From NCBI RefSeq assembly GCF_030159095.1, contig NZ_BRXS01000006.1:434001-498000 (forward strand): DNA of 64,000 nt, in the 5' to 3' direction. The position numbers were made by a program, and so were the translations under genes. Each line of letters starts with the position of its first letter. Position 1 is the stretch's first letter. Below, one piece after another: positions 17,722 through 30,219 of the stretch. The notes under the pieces are model-generated. The model was not told the origin of the DNA. It saw only the letters and a list, made by a program, of their open reading frames with translations, and ran no database searches. The stretch is from Roseisolibacter agri. Lineage in GTDB: Bacteria; Gemmatimonadota; Gemmatimonadetes; Gemmatimonadales; Gemmatimonadaceae.

Positions 17722-19077
17722 TCAGAAGCCCTGCTCGGGCCAGCTCTCCAGCGTCTGCTTCACGAACGCCATGAAGCGGTCGGCGTCCGCGCCGTCGACG
17801 ATGCGGTGGTCGAACGAGATCGAGAAGTAGCTGCACGTGCGGATGGCGATCGTGTCCTCGCCGTCCGGGCCCGTGATGACCTTGGGCCGCTTCTCGATCG
17901 CGCCCACGCCCATGATGCCGGACGTCGGCACCGGGATGATCGGCGTGCCCATGAGCGAGCCGAAGACGCCGGGGTTCGTGATCGTGAAGGTCGCGTTCTG
18001 GACCTCGGCCGGCTGCAGCTTCTTCGTGCGCGCGCGGTTGGCGAGGTCGTTCAGGTTGCGCGTCAGCCCGCTCAGCGACAGGTCGTCGGCGTTCTTGATC
18101 ACCGGGACGATGAGGCCCCAGTCGAGCGCCACGGCGATGCCGATGTTGTACTGCTTGCGCAGCACGATCTCGTTGCCCCGGACCGCGGCGTTCATCGTCG
18201 GGAACCTCTTCAGGCCGTCGGTGACCGCCTTGATGATGAACGGGAGGTACGTGAGCTTCTCGCCCGTCGTGCGCTCGAACTGCGCGCGCAGCTTGGCGCG
18301 GATGCGCGCGACGCGCGTGAGGTCCATCTCGAAGAAGCTGGTGACGTGCGCGTTCCAGTGCCGCGACAGCGTCATGTGCTCCGCCGTCAGCTGGCGGATG
18401 CGGCTCATCGGCTCGACGACGTCGCCCGGGAGCGACTCGACGTGCGGCGCGGCGTGACCGCCGAGCAGCGCACCGGCCCGCGCCGACGGCGTCGCCGGAC
18501 GCGCGGGCGCGGCGGGTGCGGCGGGCGCACTCGCCGACGCCGTGGCGGGCACGCCCGACTCCAGCAGCCCCATGATGTCGCGCTTGGTCACGCGGCCCGC
18601 GATCCCGCTGCCCTGCAGCGCGCCGAGCTCGATCCCGTGCTCCGCGGCGATCTTGCGGACGAGCGGGGAGCTCTTGCTGCGCACGCGGTCCTCGAAGCCG
18701 TTGCCCGAGGGCGCGGCCGCGTTGGACGCCGCGGCGGGCGCGGAGGGCGCGGCGCTCGCCACGGCCCCGGACGACGGCGCGGATGCCTCCGCGGCGGGCG
18801 CCGGCGCGGCGGCCGGCGCGCCGATCGGCGCGCTCTTGTCGGTCTCGATGCGGGCGACGATGGTGCCGACGGCGACCGTCTGCCCCTCGGTCACGGAGAC
18901 CTCCGCGAGGATGCCGCCCGTCGGCGCCGGGATCTCCGCGTCGACCTTGTCGGTCGAGATCTCGAAGATCGGCTCGTCGCGCTTCACCTCGTCGCCGACT
19001 TTCTTGAGCCAGCGCGAGAGCGTGCCCTCGGCGATGGACTCGCCCATCTGCGGCATGATGACGTCTACACGAGCCAC
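17722..19077 (-). CDS. 2-oxoacid dehydrogenase E2 component (dihydrolipoyl acyltransferase)
   Basis: The acyltransferase core of a pyruvate or branched-chain 2-oxoacid dehydrogenase complex. The 451-residue protein has a lipoyl domain (residues 1-80, lipoylated Lys44 in STDKVDAE) and an Ala/Pro-rich linker. A peripheral-subunit-binding domain follows (about 140-180, SPLVRKIAAEHGIELG), then a second linker and the catalytic domain from about 215. The active-site SFDHRIVDGADADRF supplies the catalytic His. The substrate is not decided by sequence; E1 alpha and beta lie upstream and no E3 gene is present. The start is GTG at 19077. Confidence 0.92.
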   Translation of the reverse strand: MARVDVIMPQMGESIAEGTLSRWLKKVGDEVKRDEPIFEISTDKVDAEIPAPTGGILAEVSVTEGQTVAVGTIVARIETDKSAPIGAPAAAPAPAAEASAPSSGAVASAAPSAPAAASNAAAPSGNGFEDRVRSKSSPLVRKIAAEHGIELGALQGSGIAGRVTKRDIMGLLESGVPATASASAPAAPAAPARPATPSARAGALLGGHAAPHVESLPGDVVEPMSRIRQLTAEHMTLSRHWNAHVTSFFEMDLTRVARIRAKLRAQFERTTGEKLTYLPFIIKAVTDGLKRFPTMNAAVRGNEIVLRKQYNIGIAVALDWGLIVPVIKNADDLSLSGLTRNLNDLANRARTKKLQPAEVQNATFTITNPGVFGSLMGTPIIPVPTSGIMGVGAIEKRPKVITGPDGEDTIAIRTCSYFSISFDHRIVDGADADRFMAFVKQTLESWPEQGF

Positions 19078-19081
19078 GGGA

Positions 19082-19360
19082 TCAACTCCGGTTGGTGTTC
19101 GATGGGATGTCGCGCGGCGGGGCGCTCTGCAGCAGCCGCCAGCTCACGAGCGCGGGCAGCGAGAGCGCGCCGAGCAGCGCGCCCCAGCCCGCGTACACGT
19201 ACCAGTCGCAGGACGGGATCCCCGAGCAGGACGGGGCCTTGGTGATCCACGCGACGATCTTGCTGACGAGCACTCCCGTCATCCCGCCGCTCGCGGCCCC
19301 CAGGGGAACCATGAAGCAGCCGATGGCGACGTTGCGCCCGCGGTCCGGATTGCTCGCCAT
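19082..19360 (-). CDS. Small two-helix membrane protein in the dehydrogenase operon
   Basis: A 92-residue protein with two predicted membrane segments, about 12-35 (IGCFMVPLGAASGGMTGVLV) and 56-75 (YVYAGWGALLGALSLPALV). Two cysteines lie between them (SCSGIPSCDWY) and could form a disulfide if that loop is periplasmic. ATG 19360 is two bases after the E1-beta stop, and the gene ends four bases before E2. I do not recognise the family. The tight packing argues it is real, but a link to the dehydrogenase is unproven. Confidence 0.72.
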   Translation of the reverse strand: MASNPDRGRNVAIGCFMVPLGAASGGMTGVLVSKIVAWITKAPSCSGIPSCDWYVYAGWGALLGALSLPALVSWRLLQSAPPRDIPSNTNRS

Positions 19361-19362
19361 GC

Positions 19363-20343
19363 TCAGTAGGCCGCCAGGCGACGCACGGCGCGCACCACGT
19401 CGGGCGTCTGCGGCAGCACGAAGTCCTCGAGCTGCGGCGCGTACGGGAGCGGGATGTCGTGCGCCGTCACGCGCAGCACCGGCGCGTCCAGCCACTCGAA
19501 GCAGGTCTCGCTGATGCGCGCCGTGATCTCGCCCGCGATGCCGCCGGTGCGCGTGTCCTCGTGCAGCACGAGCACCCGGTTGGTCTTCTTCACCGTCGCG
19601 ACGATCGCCTCGTCGTCCAGCGGCGCCAGCGTGCGCAGGTCGATGACCTCGACCGACAGCCCGTCCTCCGCCTGCAGCTGCTCCGCCGCCTCGAGCGCCT
19701 TCCACGTCGCCGCGGCGTACGTGATGATCGAGACGTCGGTGCCCTCGCGCGCGACGCGCGCCTTGCCGATCGGCACGACGTGGTCGCCCGCGGGCATCAC
19801 GCCCTTGATGCGGCGGTAGAGGTACTTGTGCTCGAAGAAGAGCACGCAGTCGTCGTCGCGGATCGCGGCCTTCATCAGCCCCTTCGCGTCCTCGGCCGTC
19901 GACGGATAGACGACCTTGAGGCCGGGCGTGTGGATGAAGCCCGCCTCCGGGTTCTGCGAGTGGAACGGGCCGCCGCGCACGTAGCCGCCGCTCGGCCCGC
20001 GCACGACCATCGGGCACGGCAGGAACGCGCGGTAGCGCGCCGTCGCGACGTAGTTCGTGAGGATGTCGTAGGCGTTGGCGATGAAGTCGATGAACTGCAT
20101 CTCGACCACCGGCCGCATGCCCATGTGGGCCGCGCCGGCCGCCGCGCCGACGATCCCGATCTCGCTGATGGGCGTGTCGATCACGCGCGCCTCGCCGTAC
20201 TTCGCGAGCAGCCCCTCCGTGACCTTGAACGCGCCGCCGAACGCGCCGATGTCCTCACCGAGGCAGAAGACGTTCTCGTCGCGCGCCATCTCCTCGAACA
20301 GCGCCTCGCGGATCGCCTCGAGGTAGGTGATCTCGGTCGTCAC
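19363..20343 (-). CDS. 2-oxoacid dehydrogenase E1 component, beta subunit
   Basis: Pairs with E1 alpha to decarboxylate a 2-oxoacid using thiamine diphosphate. The 326-residue product contains TEITYLEAIREALFEEMARD, the conserved LGEDIGAFGGAFKVTEGL with the ThDP Glu, and VRGPSGGYVRGGPFHSQNPE typical of branched-chain or acetoin-type E1 beta. GTG 20343 overlaps the E1-alpha stop by four bases. Subunits are separate here; in some relatives alpha and beta are fused. Confidence 0.93.
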   Translation of the reverse strand: MTTEITYLEAIREALFEEMARDENVFCLGEDIGAFGGAFKVTEGLLAKYGEARVIDTPISEIGIVGAAAGAAHMGMRPVVEMQFIDFIANAYDILTNYVATARYRAFLPCPMVVRGPSGGYVRGGPFHSQNPEAGFIHTPGLKVVYPSTAEDAKGLMKAAIRDDDCVLFFEHKYLYRRIKGVMPAGDHVVPIGKARVAREGTDVSIITYAAATWKALEAAEQLQAEDGLSVEVIDLRTLAPLDDEAIVATVKKTNRVLVLHEDTRTGGIAGEITARISETCFEWLDAPVLRVTAHDIPLPYAPQLEDFVLPQTPDVVRAVRRLAAY

Positions 20344-21527
20344 GCGTCCTCCTGCGACACGCGCGACTCGGTCTTCGCGTCGGCCTTGAAGACTCCCCAG
20401 CCGTCGGCCGCGCGCTCGCTCGGCGCGACGGCGCCCTCGACGCCCTCGCGGAACCAGAGCGGCCGCTCGCGCGGCGGATCGGCGTACACGCCCACGAGCG
20501 CGTCGAGCGCCTCGGGGAAGCCGGATGCCTCGGCCTCGTCGGTCGCGGCGTCCACCTCGGCGCGCACGCGGTCGTCCACCGCGGCCAGCTCCGACGCGTC
20601 GAAGCCGAGCTCCGTCGTCAGCCGCGCCACGTAGCGGTCGATCGGGTCGTTCTCGGCGGCCCAGCGCTCGATCTCGCCCGCGGGCACGTAGCTCTGGTTG
20701 TCGTGCTCCGCGTGGCCCTTGCGGCGGTACGTGAGCAGCTCGACGAGCTGCGTGCCCTCGCCGCGACGCGCGGCGTCGACCGCCTGCTTGGTCGCGTCGT
20801 AGGTCGCGAGCACGTCGTTGCCGTCGGCCTGGTAGCCGGGGATGCCGTAGCCGATCGCCTTGTCGATGAACTGCTTCGCGAGCGTCTGCTTCTCGGTCGG
20901 CGTGGAGTACGCGTAGTGGTTGTTCTCGATCACGACGACGAGCGGGCAGCGCTGCACGGCGGCGAAGTTGATCCCCTCGTGGAAGGCACCGGTGGACGTG
21001 GCGCCGTCGCCGACGTACACGAGGCCCACGCGGTCCTCGCCGCGCATCTTGAAGGACAGCGTGACCCCGGCCATCACCGGCACCATGTCGCCGAGCGGCG
21101 AGATCTGGCCGAGGAAGCCGCGCGTCGTGGCGGGATCGCCGACGTCCCCGAAGTGGATGTTCAGCTCGCGACCACGCGTGGGGCTGTCGCCCTTGGCCAT
21201 GTACTGCTTCAGCACCTCGACCGGCGTCGCGCCCTTCACGAGCATCGAGCCGAGGTTGCGGATCAGCGGCGACATGACGTCGCGGCGCTCCAGCGCGAAG
21301 CAGCTGCCGACCGCGTCGGCCTCCTGCCCCAGCGAGCGGAAGAGCCCCCCGACGACCTTGGTCTGCCGGTACAGCGCGACGAGGCGCTCCTCGAGCGTGC
21401 GCGTGAGCCGCATCCAGTAGTAGAGCTCCAGCTTGGCCTCGCGTGACAGGGCGTCGCTCGGGCGCGCGCCACCACCGGTGACGGCGTCCTTCACGCGGCG
21501 CGCGATGCTGGATGCGCGTGCCGCCAT
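20340..21527 (-). CDS. 2-oxoacid dehydrogenase E1 component, alpha subunit
   Basis: Carries the thiamine-diphosphate site of the E1 heterotetramer. The 395-residue product shows the GDGATSTGAFHEGINFA motif followed about 30 residues later by IENNHYAYSTP, together the ThDP/Mg motif. It also has the MAKGDSPTRGRELNIHF substrate loop. The N-terminal 40 residues are basic and variable. The sequence fits BCKDH or pyruvate dehydrogenase from bacteria with split E1. ATG 21527 shares one base with the stop of the small upstream gene. Confidence 0.93.
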   Translation of the reverse strand: MAARASSIARRVKDAVTGGGARPSDALSREAKLELYYWMRLTRTLEERLVALYRQTKVVGGLFRSLGQEADAVGSCFALERRDVMSPLIRNLGSMLVKGATPVEVLKQYMAKGDSPTRGRELNIHFGDVGDPATTRGFLGQISPLGDMVPVMAGVTLSFKMRGEDRVGLVYVGDGATSTGAFHEGINFAAVQRCPLVVVIENNHYAYSTPTEKQTLAKQFIDKAIGYGIPGYQADGNDVLATYDATKQAVDAARRGEGTQLVELLTYRRKGHAEHDNQSYVPAGEIERWAAENDPIDRYVARLTTELGFDASELAAVDDRVRAEVDAATDEAEASGFPEALDALVGVYADPPRERPLWFREGVEGAVAPSERAADGWGVFKADAKTESRVSQEDA

Positions 21528-21820
21528 CAGTACCCCGCCTCCATGGCGTGGCGCGTGTCGACGCGCCGGTGGAGCTGCACGAAGAACTTCTTCACGTTCT
21601 TATCGAGGCGGCTCTCGCCCACTTGGTCGGTGTGCACTTCGACGAACGTGTAGTGGCCGCCCTCCATGCGGACGGACAGCGCGAGCGTGCCGAGGGGGCC
21701 CGCGAAGCTGCGGGTGCGCTCGGCGGAGGCGGTGGTGGCCAGGCCCAGCGCCCCGAAGAAGGCGTCGGCCTGCTGCATCACGACGTCGGTGCCGACGCTC
21801 GTGCGATGGAAGTGGCGCAT
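21527..21820 (-). CDS. Small conserved-type hypothetical protein
   Basis: A 97-residue soluble protein, MRHFHRTSVGTDVVMQQADA at the start, with an alpha-beta pattern (ALSVRMEGGHYTFVEVHTDQ) and a C-terminal basic helix (KNVKKFFVQLHRRVD). The length and secondary-structure order suggest a single small domain that might bind a protein or lipid partner. It is tightly packed between the lipoprotein gene (five bases) and E1 alpha (one-base overlap). Family unknown to me. Confidence 0.7.
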   Translation of the reverse strand: MRHFHRTSVGTDVVMQQADAFFGALGLATTASAERTRSFAGPLGTLALSVRMEGGHYTFVEVHTDQVGESRLDKNVKKFFVQLHRRVDTRHAMEAGY

Positions 21821-21825
21821 GGCGG

Positions 21826-22292
21826 TTACTTGAAGGGGCGCTCGCTCAGCGGGCGCGGCGCGGCGACGGTCTGCACCCAGTCCTCGACGCGCTCGATGGC
21901 CTGCGTCGAGTCGCGACGGAAGCGCATGCCGACCTTCCAGTCGCCGGCCGTCACGAACGTGATGCGCGCGATGTACGTCCCGACCTCGGGGGCCGGCGTG
22001 AACGAGTCGTACCGGTTCACGCGGTCCTCGCTGGTGGCGAAGATCTGCCCCTCGCCCCCCTCGATCGGCTGCTTCGTCTCGCGGTCGAGCACCACCACGC
22101 GATAGACCGTCGGCTCGTTCGCGTGCGGCGGCCGCGGGTCGATCGTCATGCGGAACTCGTAGTGCGGCGTCCAGTGCCGCAGGGGCTGCGGCTCGGCGGG
22201 GCCGCACGCCGCGGCGGCGGCGAGCAGCCCGGCCATCCCGAGGGACTGCGCGGCGCGCCCGACCGCGCCGCGGCGTGCGATCCCGCCGGCGA

Positions 22293-22296
<4 letters not shown>
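21826..22296 (-). CDS. Predicted lipoprotein with YtkA/FixH-like beta domain
   Basis: A 156-residue product with a lipoprotein signal: basic start, hydrophobic LGMAGLLAAAAAC and Cys at about residue 31. The mature part looks like a YtkA-type immunoglobulin-like domain (RMTIDPRPPHANEPTVYRVV, then EVGTYIARITFVTAGDWKVG), a family seen in copper or cytochrome-oxidase contexts and elsewhere. ATG 22296 overlaps the ino1 stop by four bases. What links it to inositol synthesis is unclear. Confidence 0.75.
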
Positions 22297-23627
<1,331 letters not shown>

Positions 23628-23647
23628 GGGGGAAAGTCTCCGAAGGA

Positions 23648-24364
23648 TCAGGAAGGAAGGCCGGGGTCGCGGCCGCCGGTGGCGACGGCGGGCGGCACGG
23701 ACGCGCCGGCGGGGTGGAGCTCCGGGTGGTCGATCGCCTGCGTCACCCGGTGGACGTACACGATGCGCTGCACGGCGGTGATCCAGGCCGTGACGGTCAG
23801 CAGCGTCACGATCAGCATCAGGACCCAGCCGCCCAGCGCCAGGCCGAAGAACGCCTGCGGGGCCGAGAGCAGCACGACGCGCTCGGGGCGCTGCATCATC
23901 CCGACCTTGGCGTCGATCCCCAGCGCCTCCGCGCGCGCGCGCGTGTACGACGTGAGGAAGGTGCCGATGATGCCCAGCAGCGTCATCGCGACCATCGGCG
24001 TGCCGGCCCACGGCGGCACGCCGTGCAGCACGTCGTTGCGGGCGAAGAAGATCGCCAGCCCGCCCAGCACCGCGCCGTCGGCCACGCGGTCGAGCGTCGA
24101 GTCGTAGAAGGCGCCGAACACCGTCGTCCTGCCCGACGCGCGCGCGACCTTGCCATCCAGCACGTCGAAGCACGCCGTCAGCCCCAGGAACCAGCCCGCC
24201 GTGCGGATGTGGCCCGTGGCGTAGATGGCGCCGCCGATCACGTACGTCAGCGTGCCGACGGTCGTGATCGTGTTCGGTCCGACGTTGTTCCGGACGAGCC
24301 AGGCGGCGAATGGATCAACGATCCGGAGGTAACCGGCCTTGATCCATTCCCAGAGTCGGAGCAT
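23648..24364 (-). CDS. CDP-alcohol phosphatidyltransferase, candidate phosphatidylinositol(-phosphate) synthase
   Basis: Transfers a phosphatidyl group from CDP-diacylglycerol to an alcohol. The full family signature DG(x)2AR(x)8G(x)3D(x)3D is seen in DVLDGKVARASGRTTVFGAF followed by YDSTLDR. About six membrane helices are predicted in 238 residues. The neighbouring ino1 gene suggests that inositol-3-phosphate is the acceptor, giving phosphatidylinositol phosphate. Phosphatidylglycerophosphate synthase is the main alternative. The start is ATG 24364. Confidence 0.85.
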   Translation of the reverse strand: MLRLWEWIKAGYLRIVDPFAAWLVRNNVGPNTITTVGTLTYVIGGAIYATGHIRTAGWFLGLTACFDVLDGKVARASGRTTVFGAFYDSTLDRVADGAVLGGLAIFFARNDVLHGVPPWAGTPMVAMTLLGIIGTFLTSYTRARAEALGIDAKVGMMQRPERVVLLSAPQAFFGLALGGWVLMLIVTLLTVTAWITAVQRIVYVHRVTQAIDHPELHPAGASVPPAVATGGRDPGLPS

Positions 24365-24467
24365 GCGGGGAGGGGCGGGCGCATATAGGGACCCGCCCGC
24401 CCCGGGCGACGGCCGGACCGGCGGGGCCGGCGCGGCACGACGGCTCGAGGCGGGCGTGAACGCACGA

Positions 24468-24494
24468 CGGGCCGAAGCAGAGGACTTCGGCCCG
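24468..24494. terminator. Hairpin after the 24571 lipoprotein gene
   Basis: A ten-base perfect stem (24468-24477 with 24485-24494) has a seven-base loop in the 206-base gap between the small lipoprotein gene and the CDP-alcohol transferase. There is no T-run, so termination is plausible but not certain. Nothing else is evident in this gap. Confidence 0.55.
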
Positions 24495-24570
24495 GAAAGC
24501 TATCGGCCGGTCGGAGGGGGATCAACGGGCGCCACCGTCGGCGCGCCGCTGCGCCCCCCGACGTCATCGC

Positions 24571-24951
24571 TCAGGGCACGCGCCAGGCGACACCGCGGCC
24601 GAGCACCACGTTCTCCTGCGAGTAGCTCACCGAGCCGTCCACCGGCGCGGCGCGCAGCGTCACGGCGGTGCCGGCCGCGATGCCGCGCACCGGGATCGAC
24701 TCCGACGTGCGCGCGCCGACCTGCCGCAGGAACTGCTCGGCGCCGCTCGGGACGCGCACGTACACGTTCACCGCCTGCGCGAGGTTGTTCGTGAACTCGA
24801 TGCTGCTCTCGGGCGCGCGGGCCTCGCCGGTGCTCACTTCCACCTGCCGCGGACCGCAGGCGACGGGGCCCGCCGCCAGCGCGGCGATGAGGGCCGTTCG
24901 GGCCAGCAGCGGGAGCCGGCGGCGCGGGGCGCCCGTCGGACGCTGGGTCAT
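24571..24951 (-). CDS. Small predicted lipoprotein, unknown function
   Basis: A 126-residue product with a basic start (MTQRPTGAPRRRLP), a hydrophobic run (LLARTALIAALAAGPVAC) and a lipobox Cys at about residue 32. The mature part looks all-beta (SIEFTNNLAQAVNVYVRVPS, ESIPVRGIAAGTAVTLRAAP). That is reminiscent of small cell-envelope domains, but I recognise no named family. ATG 24951 faces the GH3 gene across a 170-base divergent gap in which I see no clear promoter. Confidence 0.72.
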   Translation of the reverse strand: MTQRPTGAPRRRLPLLARTALIAALAAGPVACGPRQVEVSTGEARAPESSIEFTNNLAQAVNVYVRVPSGAEQFLRQVGARTSESIPVRGIAAGTAVTLRAAPVDGSVSYSQENVVLGRGVAWRVP

Positions 24952-25121
24952 GCCTACCTCGTGAAGATGGGGATCGCGGATCGTCCGGCGAGCCCGGGGG
25001 TGCAAGAGCCATGCACCAGCGTGCGTCGGACGGCCGGGCCCGTGTACCGGGCGCCGGTGCCGCCGGGTATCATTCCCCCGCCTGCGCGGGCAGCCGCGGC
25101 GGGCCTCCCGCACCCCGGACG

Positions 25122-27020
25122 ATGTCGACGACGATGCCCTGGTTCCCACGCGCGCGGGCGGCGCGCTCGCTCGCGCTGGGCTGCGCCGCGCTGAGCGCCG
25201 CGCTCGGCGCCTGCGCGCGCCCCGCCGCCACCTCCTCCCCCTCGCCGGCCGGGCCGGGCGGCGCCGCGGCGCTGCCGCCCGCCCCCACCGCGTCCGCCTT
25301 CTCGCGCTCCCTCACCGCGGCCGAGCAGGCGTGGGTCGAGCGGACCGTGACGGCGCTGCCGCTCCGCGACCGCGTCGCGCAGCTGGTCAACGTGTGGGTG
25401 CTCGGCGACTACGTGAACGCCGACGACCCGACCTTCGTGCGGGTGCGCGAGTGGATCGCGCAGGAGCACGTGGGCGGCGTCATCATGTCGCTCGGCTCCC
25501 CGCTGGAGGTCGCGGCGAAGGTCAACTCGATGCAGCGGATCGCGCTCGCGCAGCCGGCGCGCATCCCGCTGCTCGTGTCGAGCGACCTGGAGCCGGGCCT
25601 CGGCCGCTTCGAGGGCGGGACCTTCCTGCCGGTGAACGCGGGCTGGCTCAGCGCCGGCACCGCGACCGTGCTGCCGACGAACATGGCGATCGGCGCGACG
25701 GGCCGCCCCGAGGACGCGCGCGCCGCCGGCGCGATCATCGGACGCGAGGCGCGGGCGGCGGGCATCAACGTCGTCTTCGCGCCCGTCGTGGACGTCAACA
25801 ACAACCCGAACAACCCCGTCATCAACGTCCGCTCGTTCGGCGAGGATCCGGCGTCGGTGGCACGCATGTCGGCCGAGTTCGTGGCCGGGCTGCAGGGCGA
25901 GGGCGTCGCGGGCGTCGCGAAGCACTTCCCCGGGCACGGCGACACCGACACCGACTCGCACAACGCGCTGCCGGTGATCCGCTCGGACCTCGCGCGCTTC
26001 CAGTCGGTGGAGCTGGTGCCCTTCCGCGCGGCCGCACAGGCCGGGATCGCGGGGATGATGAGCGCGCACATCGCGCTGCCGGCAATCCAGGGCGACGCGA
26101 CGACGCCGGCGACGCTGGCGCCGGGCGTGATGACCGGGCTGCTGCGCGACTCGGTGAAGTTCCAGGGCGTCGTCTTCACCGACGCGATGACGATGGAGGG
26201 CGTGGGCCAGGGCTATCCCATCGAGAAGAGCTGCCCGCTCGCCGTGCAGGCCGGCAACGACGTGCTGCTGATGCCGAGCGACGTGAAGCGGTGCGTGGAC
26301 GCGGTGGTCGCGGCCGTCGGTCGCGGCGAGATCGCGCCGGCGCGCATCGACGCGTCGCTCCGCCGCGTGCTCGCGCTCAAGGTGCGCACCGGCGCCGTCT
26401 CGCGGCCGATCGTCGATCTGGAGGCGCTGCGCGCGACGGTCGGCGCGCCCGCGCACTGGGCGACGGCGCGCGAGGTCGCGCAGCGCGCGGTGACGCTGCT
26501 GCGCGACAGCGCGGGGCTGGTGCCGCTGGGCGCCGCGGGCACGATCACGGCGGTCGTCTACGCGCCGGAGACCGAGGCGGTGGCCGGCATGTCGTTCGTG
26601 AGCGAGCTGAAGGCGGGCGCGAAGACGGTGCGCGACACGCGCATCACGCCGCGCTCCTCCGTCGCCGCGCTCGACTCGCTGGCCGCGCAGGCGTCGACGA
26701 GCGACCGCATCGTGGTGATGACGTACACGCGCACGCTCGAGGGCTCGGGGCGCCTGGCGATCCCGGCGCACATCAACGCCTGGATCGACCGGCTGGCGAG
26801 CACCGGGAAGCTGATCGTGGTGGCGGGCGGCAATCCGTACGTCATCAAGCAGTTCCCGCACGTCGGCACGTACCTGGTGACGTACGGCCGCGGCGACGCG
26901 CTGGAGCGCGCGGCCGCGCGCGCGGTGCTGGGCAGGGCCCCGATCTCCGGCCGGTCGCCGGTGACGCTGCCCGGCTTCTTCGCCCGCGGCGACGGCCTCC
27001 AGCGCGGAGCGGCCCAGTGA
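25122..27020 (+). CDS. Glycoside hydrolase family 3 beta-N-acetylhexosaminidase-like lipoprotein
   Basis: Probably releases GlcNAc from peptidoglycan or chitin fragments. The 632-residue product has a lipoprotein leader (SLALGCAALSAALGAC). The GH3 catalytic domain then has the NagZ-type loop KHFPGHGDTDTDSHNALP supplying the general acid/base His, and the nucleophile Asp in VVFTDAMTMEGVG. A GH3 C-terminal domain extends to the end, so it is longer than E. coli NagZ. I chose ATG 25122 (MSTTMPW) because upstream codons read as non-coding. The stop overlaps the next gene (GTGA). In some Bacteroidetes these two domains are one fused protein (recalled). Confidence 0.88.
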   Translation: MSTTMPWFPRARAARSLALGCAALSAALGACARPAATSSPSPAGPGGAAALPPAPTASAFSRSLTAAEQAWVERTVTALPLRDRVAQLVNVWVLGDYVNADDPTFVRVREWIAQEHVGGVIMSLGSPLEVAAKVNSMQRIALAQPARIPLLVSSDLEPGLGRFEGGTFLPVNAGWLSAGTATVLPTNMAIGATGRPEDARAAGAIIGREARAAGINVVFAPVVDVNNNPNNPVINVRSFGEDPASVARMSAEFVAGLQGEGVAGVAKHFPGHGDTDTDSHNALPVIRSDLARFQSVELVPFRAAAQAGIAGMMSAHIALPAIQGDATTPATLAPGVMTGLLRDSVKFQGVVFTDAMTMEGVGQGYPIEKSCPLAVQAGNDVLLMPSDVKRCVDAVVAAVGRGEIAPARIDASLRRVLALKVRTGAVSRPIVDLEALRATVGAPAHWATAREVAQRAVTLLRDSAGLVPLGAAGTITAVVYAPETEAVAGMSFVSELKAGAKTVRDTRITPRSSVAALDSLAAQASTSDRIVVMTYTRTLEGSGRLAIPAHINAWIDRLASTGKLIVVAGGNPYVIKQFPHVGTYLVTYGRGDALERAAARAVLGRAPISGRSPVTLPGFFARGDGLQRGAAQ

Positions 27021-28308
27021 GCCGCGCGCGGGTGACGATGACGGCGCTGCTGCTCGCGGCCGGTGCGAACGTCGCGGGCGCGCAGCCCGCGGCGACGCGC
27101 GTGAGCAAGGACGCGCCGGCCGCCCCGGGCGCGCTCTCCGACGCGGCGACGCGCGCGGCGGTGCTGGCGGCGGTGCGCGGCGTGATGGAGAAGGCGATCG
27201 CCGACAGCGCGTTCCCCGGCGGCGTCGCGGTCGTGGGCGACGCGACCGGCGGCTACGTGATGCACGGCGCCGGGCGCATCGACTGGGCGCCCGACGCGCC
27301 GGCGCCGAACGCGGCGACGATCTGGGACATGGCGTCGCTCACCAAGGTCGTCGCCACGACGTCCGCGATGCTGCAGCTGGTGGCCGAGCGCAAGGTGGCG
27401 CTCGACGCGCCGGTGCAGCGCTACCTGCCGGACTGGAAGGGCCCGCGCAAGGAGACGGTCACCGTCCGCCACCTACTCACGCACTCCTCGGGCATGCCGT
27501 CATGGCGCCCGCTCTACAAGGAGGCGACCAACGCCGCCGAGGCGATGGCGCTCGTGATGCAGACGCAGCTCGACACGCTGCCGGGCGCGCGCTACCTGTA
27601 CAGCGACCTGAACGCGATCCTGCTGGGCGAGATCGTGCGCAGGGTCTCGGGCCAGCCGCTGGACCAGTATCTGGCGAAGCGGGTCTTCGGCCCGCTCGGC
27701 ATGCGCGACACGCGCTACCTGCCGCCCAAGTCCGAGCTCGCGCGCATCGCGCCGACGGAGTTCGACCCGTGGCGCCAGCGCAAGGTGCACGGCGAGGTGC
27801 ACGACGAGAACGCCTACATGCTCGGCGGCGTCTCGGGGCACGCGGGGCTCTTCTCGACCGCGGCCGACCTGTCGCGCCTCGCGCGGGCCTACCTGAACGG
27901 CGGGACGCTCGACGGCACGCGCGTGTTCGACGCGGCGACGATCGCCGAGTTCACGCGCGTGCAGGACACCACGATCTCGCGCCGCGCGATCGGCTGGGAG
28001 ACGCCCACGGGCGGCAACTCGGCCGGCCAGTACCTGTCGCGGCGCGCGTTCGGGCACACCGGCTTCACCGGCACCTCGCTCTGGATCGACCCGGCGCGCG
28101 GCGTCTACGTCATCCTGCTGACCAACCGCGTGAACCCGACGCGGCAGAACACGCGCATCGGCGGCGTGCGCACCGCGCTCGCCAACGCGGCCGTCCGCGC
28201 GATGGGCGGCTCGCCGGTCTTCGGGTCGTCCACCTCGTCCGCTCCCTCCCCGGCGCCCGCGACTCCCGCGGCCGCGACTCCCCGCCCCGCCGCCCTCCCG
28301 ACGCCTCC

Positions 28309-28312
<4 letters not shown>
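27017..28312 (+). CDS. Serine hydrolase of the beta-lactamase/class C PBP family, exported
   Basis: A 431-residue periplasmic penicillin-binding-protein-like hydrolase. A short signal peptide (TMTALLLAAGANVAGA) precedes the catalytic motifs: SxxK in MASLTKVVA, the Tyr motif in YLYSDLNA, and HTG in FGHTGFTGTSLW. Such enzymes are esterases, DD-peptidases or D-aminopeptidases. It is coupled to the GH3 gene in front and to the transporter behind (ATGA), so peptide trimming of muropeptides is the natural guess. The C-terminus is a Ser/Ala/Pro-rich tail. Confidence 0.88.
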
Positions 28313-30141
<1,829 letters not shown>

Positions 30142-30165
30142 TCGCGCGGCGCGACGCGCACGCGA

Positions 30166-30201
30166 CGAGGGGCGGCGCACCGACCGGTGCGCCGCCCCTC
30201 G
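30166..30201. terminator. Convergent terminator between SSS gene and TPR-like gene
   Basis: A 17-bp perfect inverted repeat (30166-30182 with 30185-30201) lies in the 78-base convergent gap. The two-base centre means the innermost pairs open to form the loop. It can serve both strands. Confidence 0.8.
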
Positions 30202-30219
30202 CTCGTTCCGGCCGTCTGC

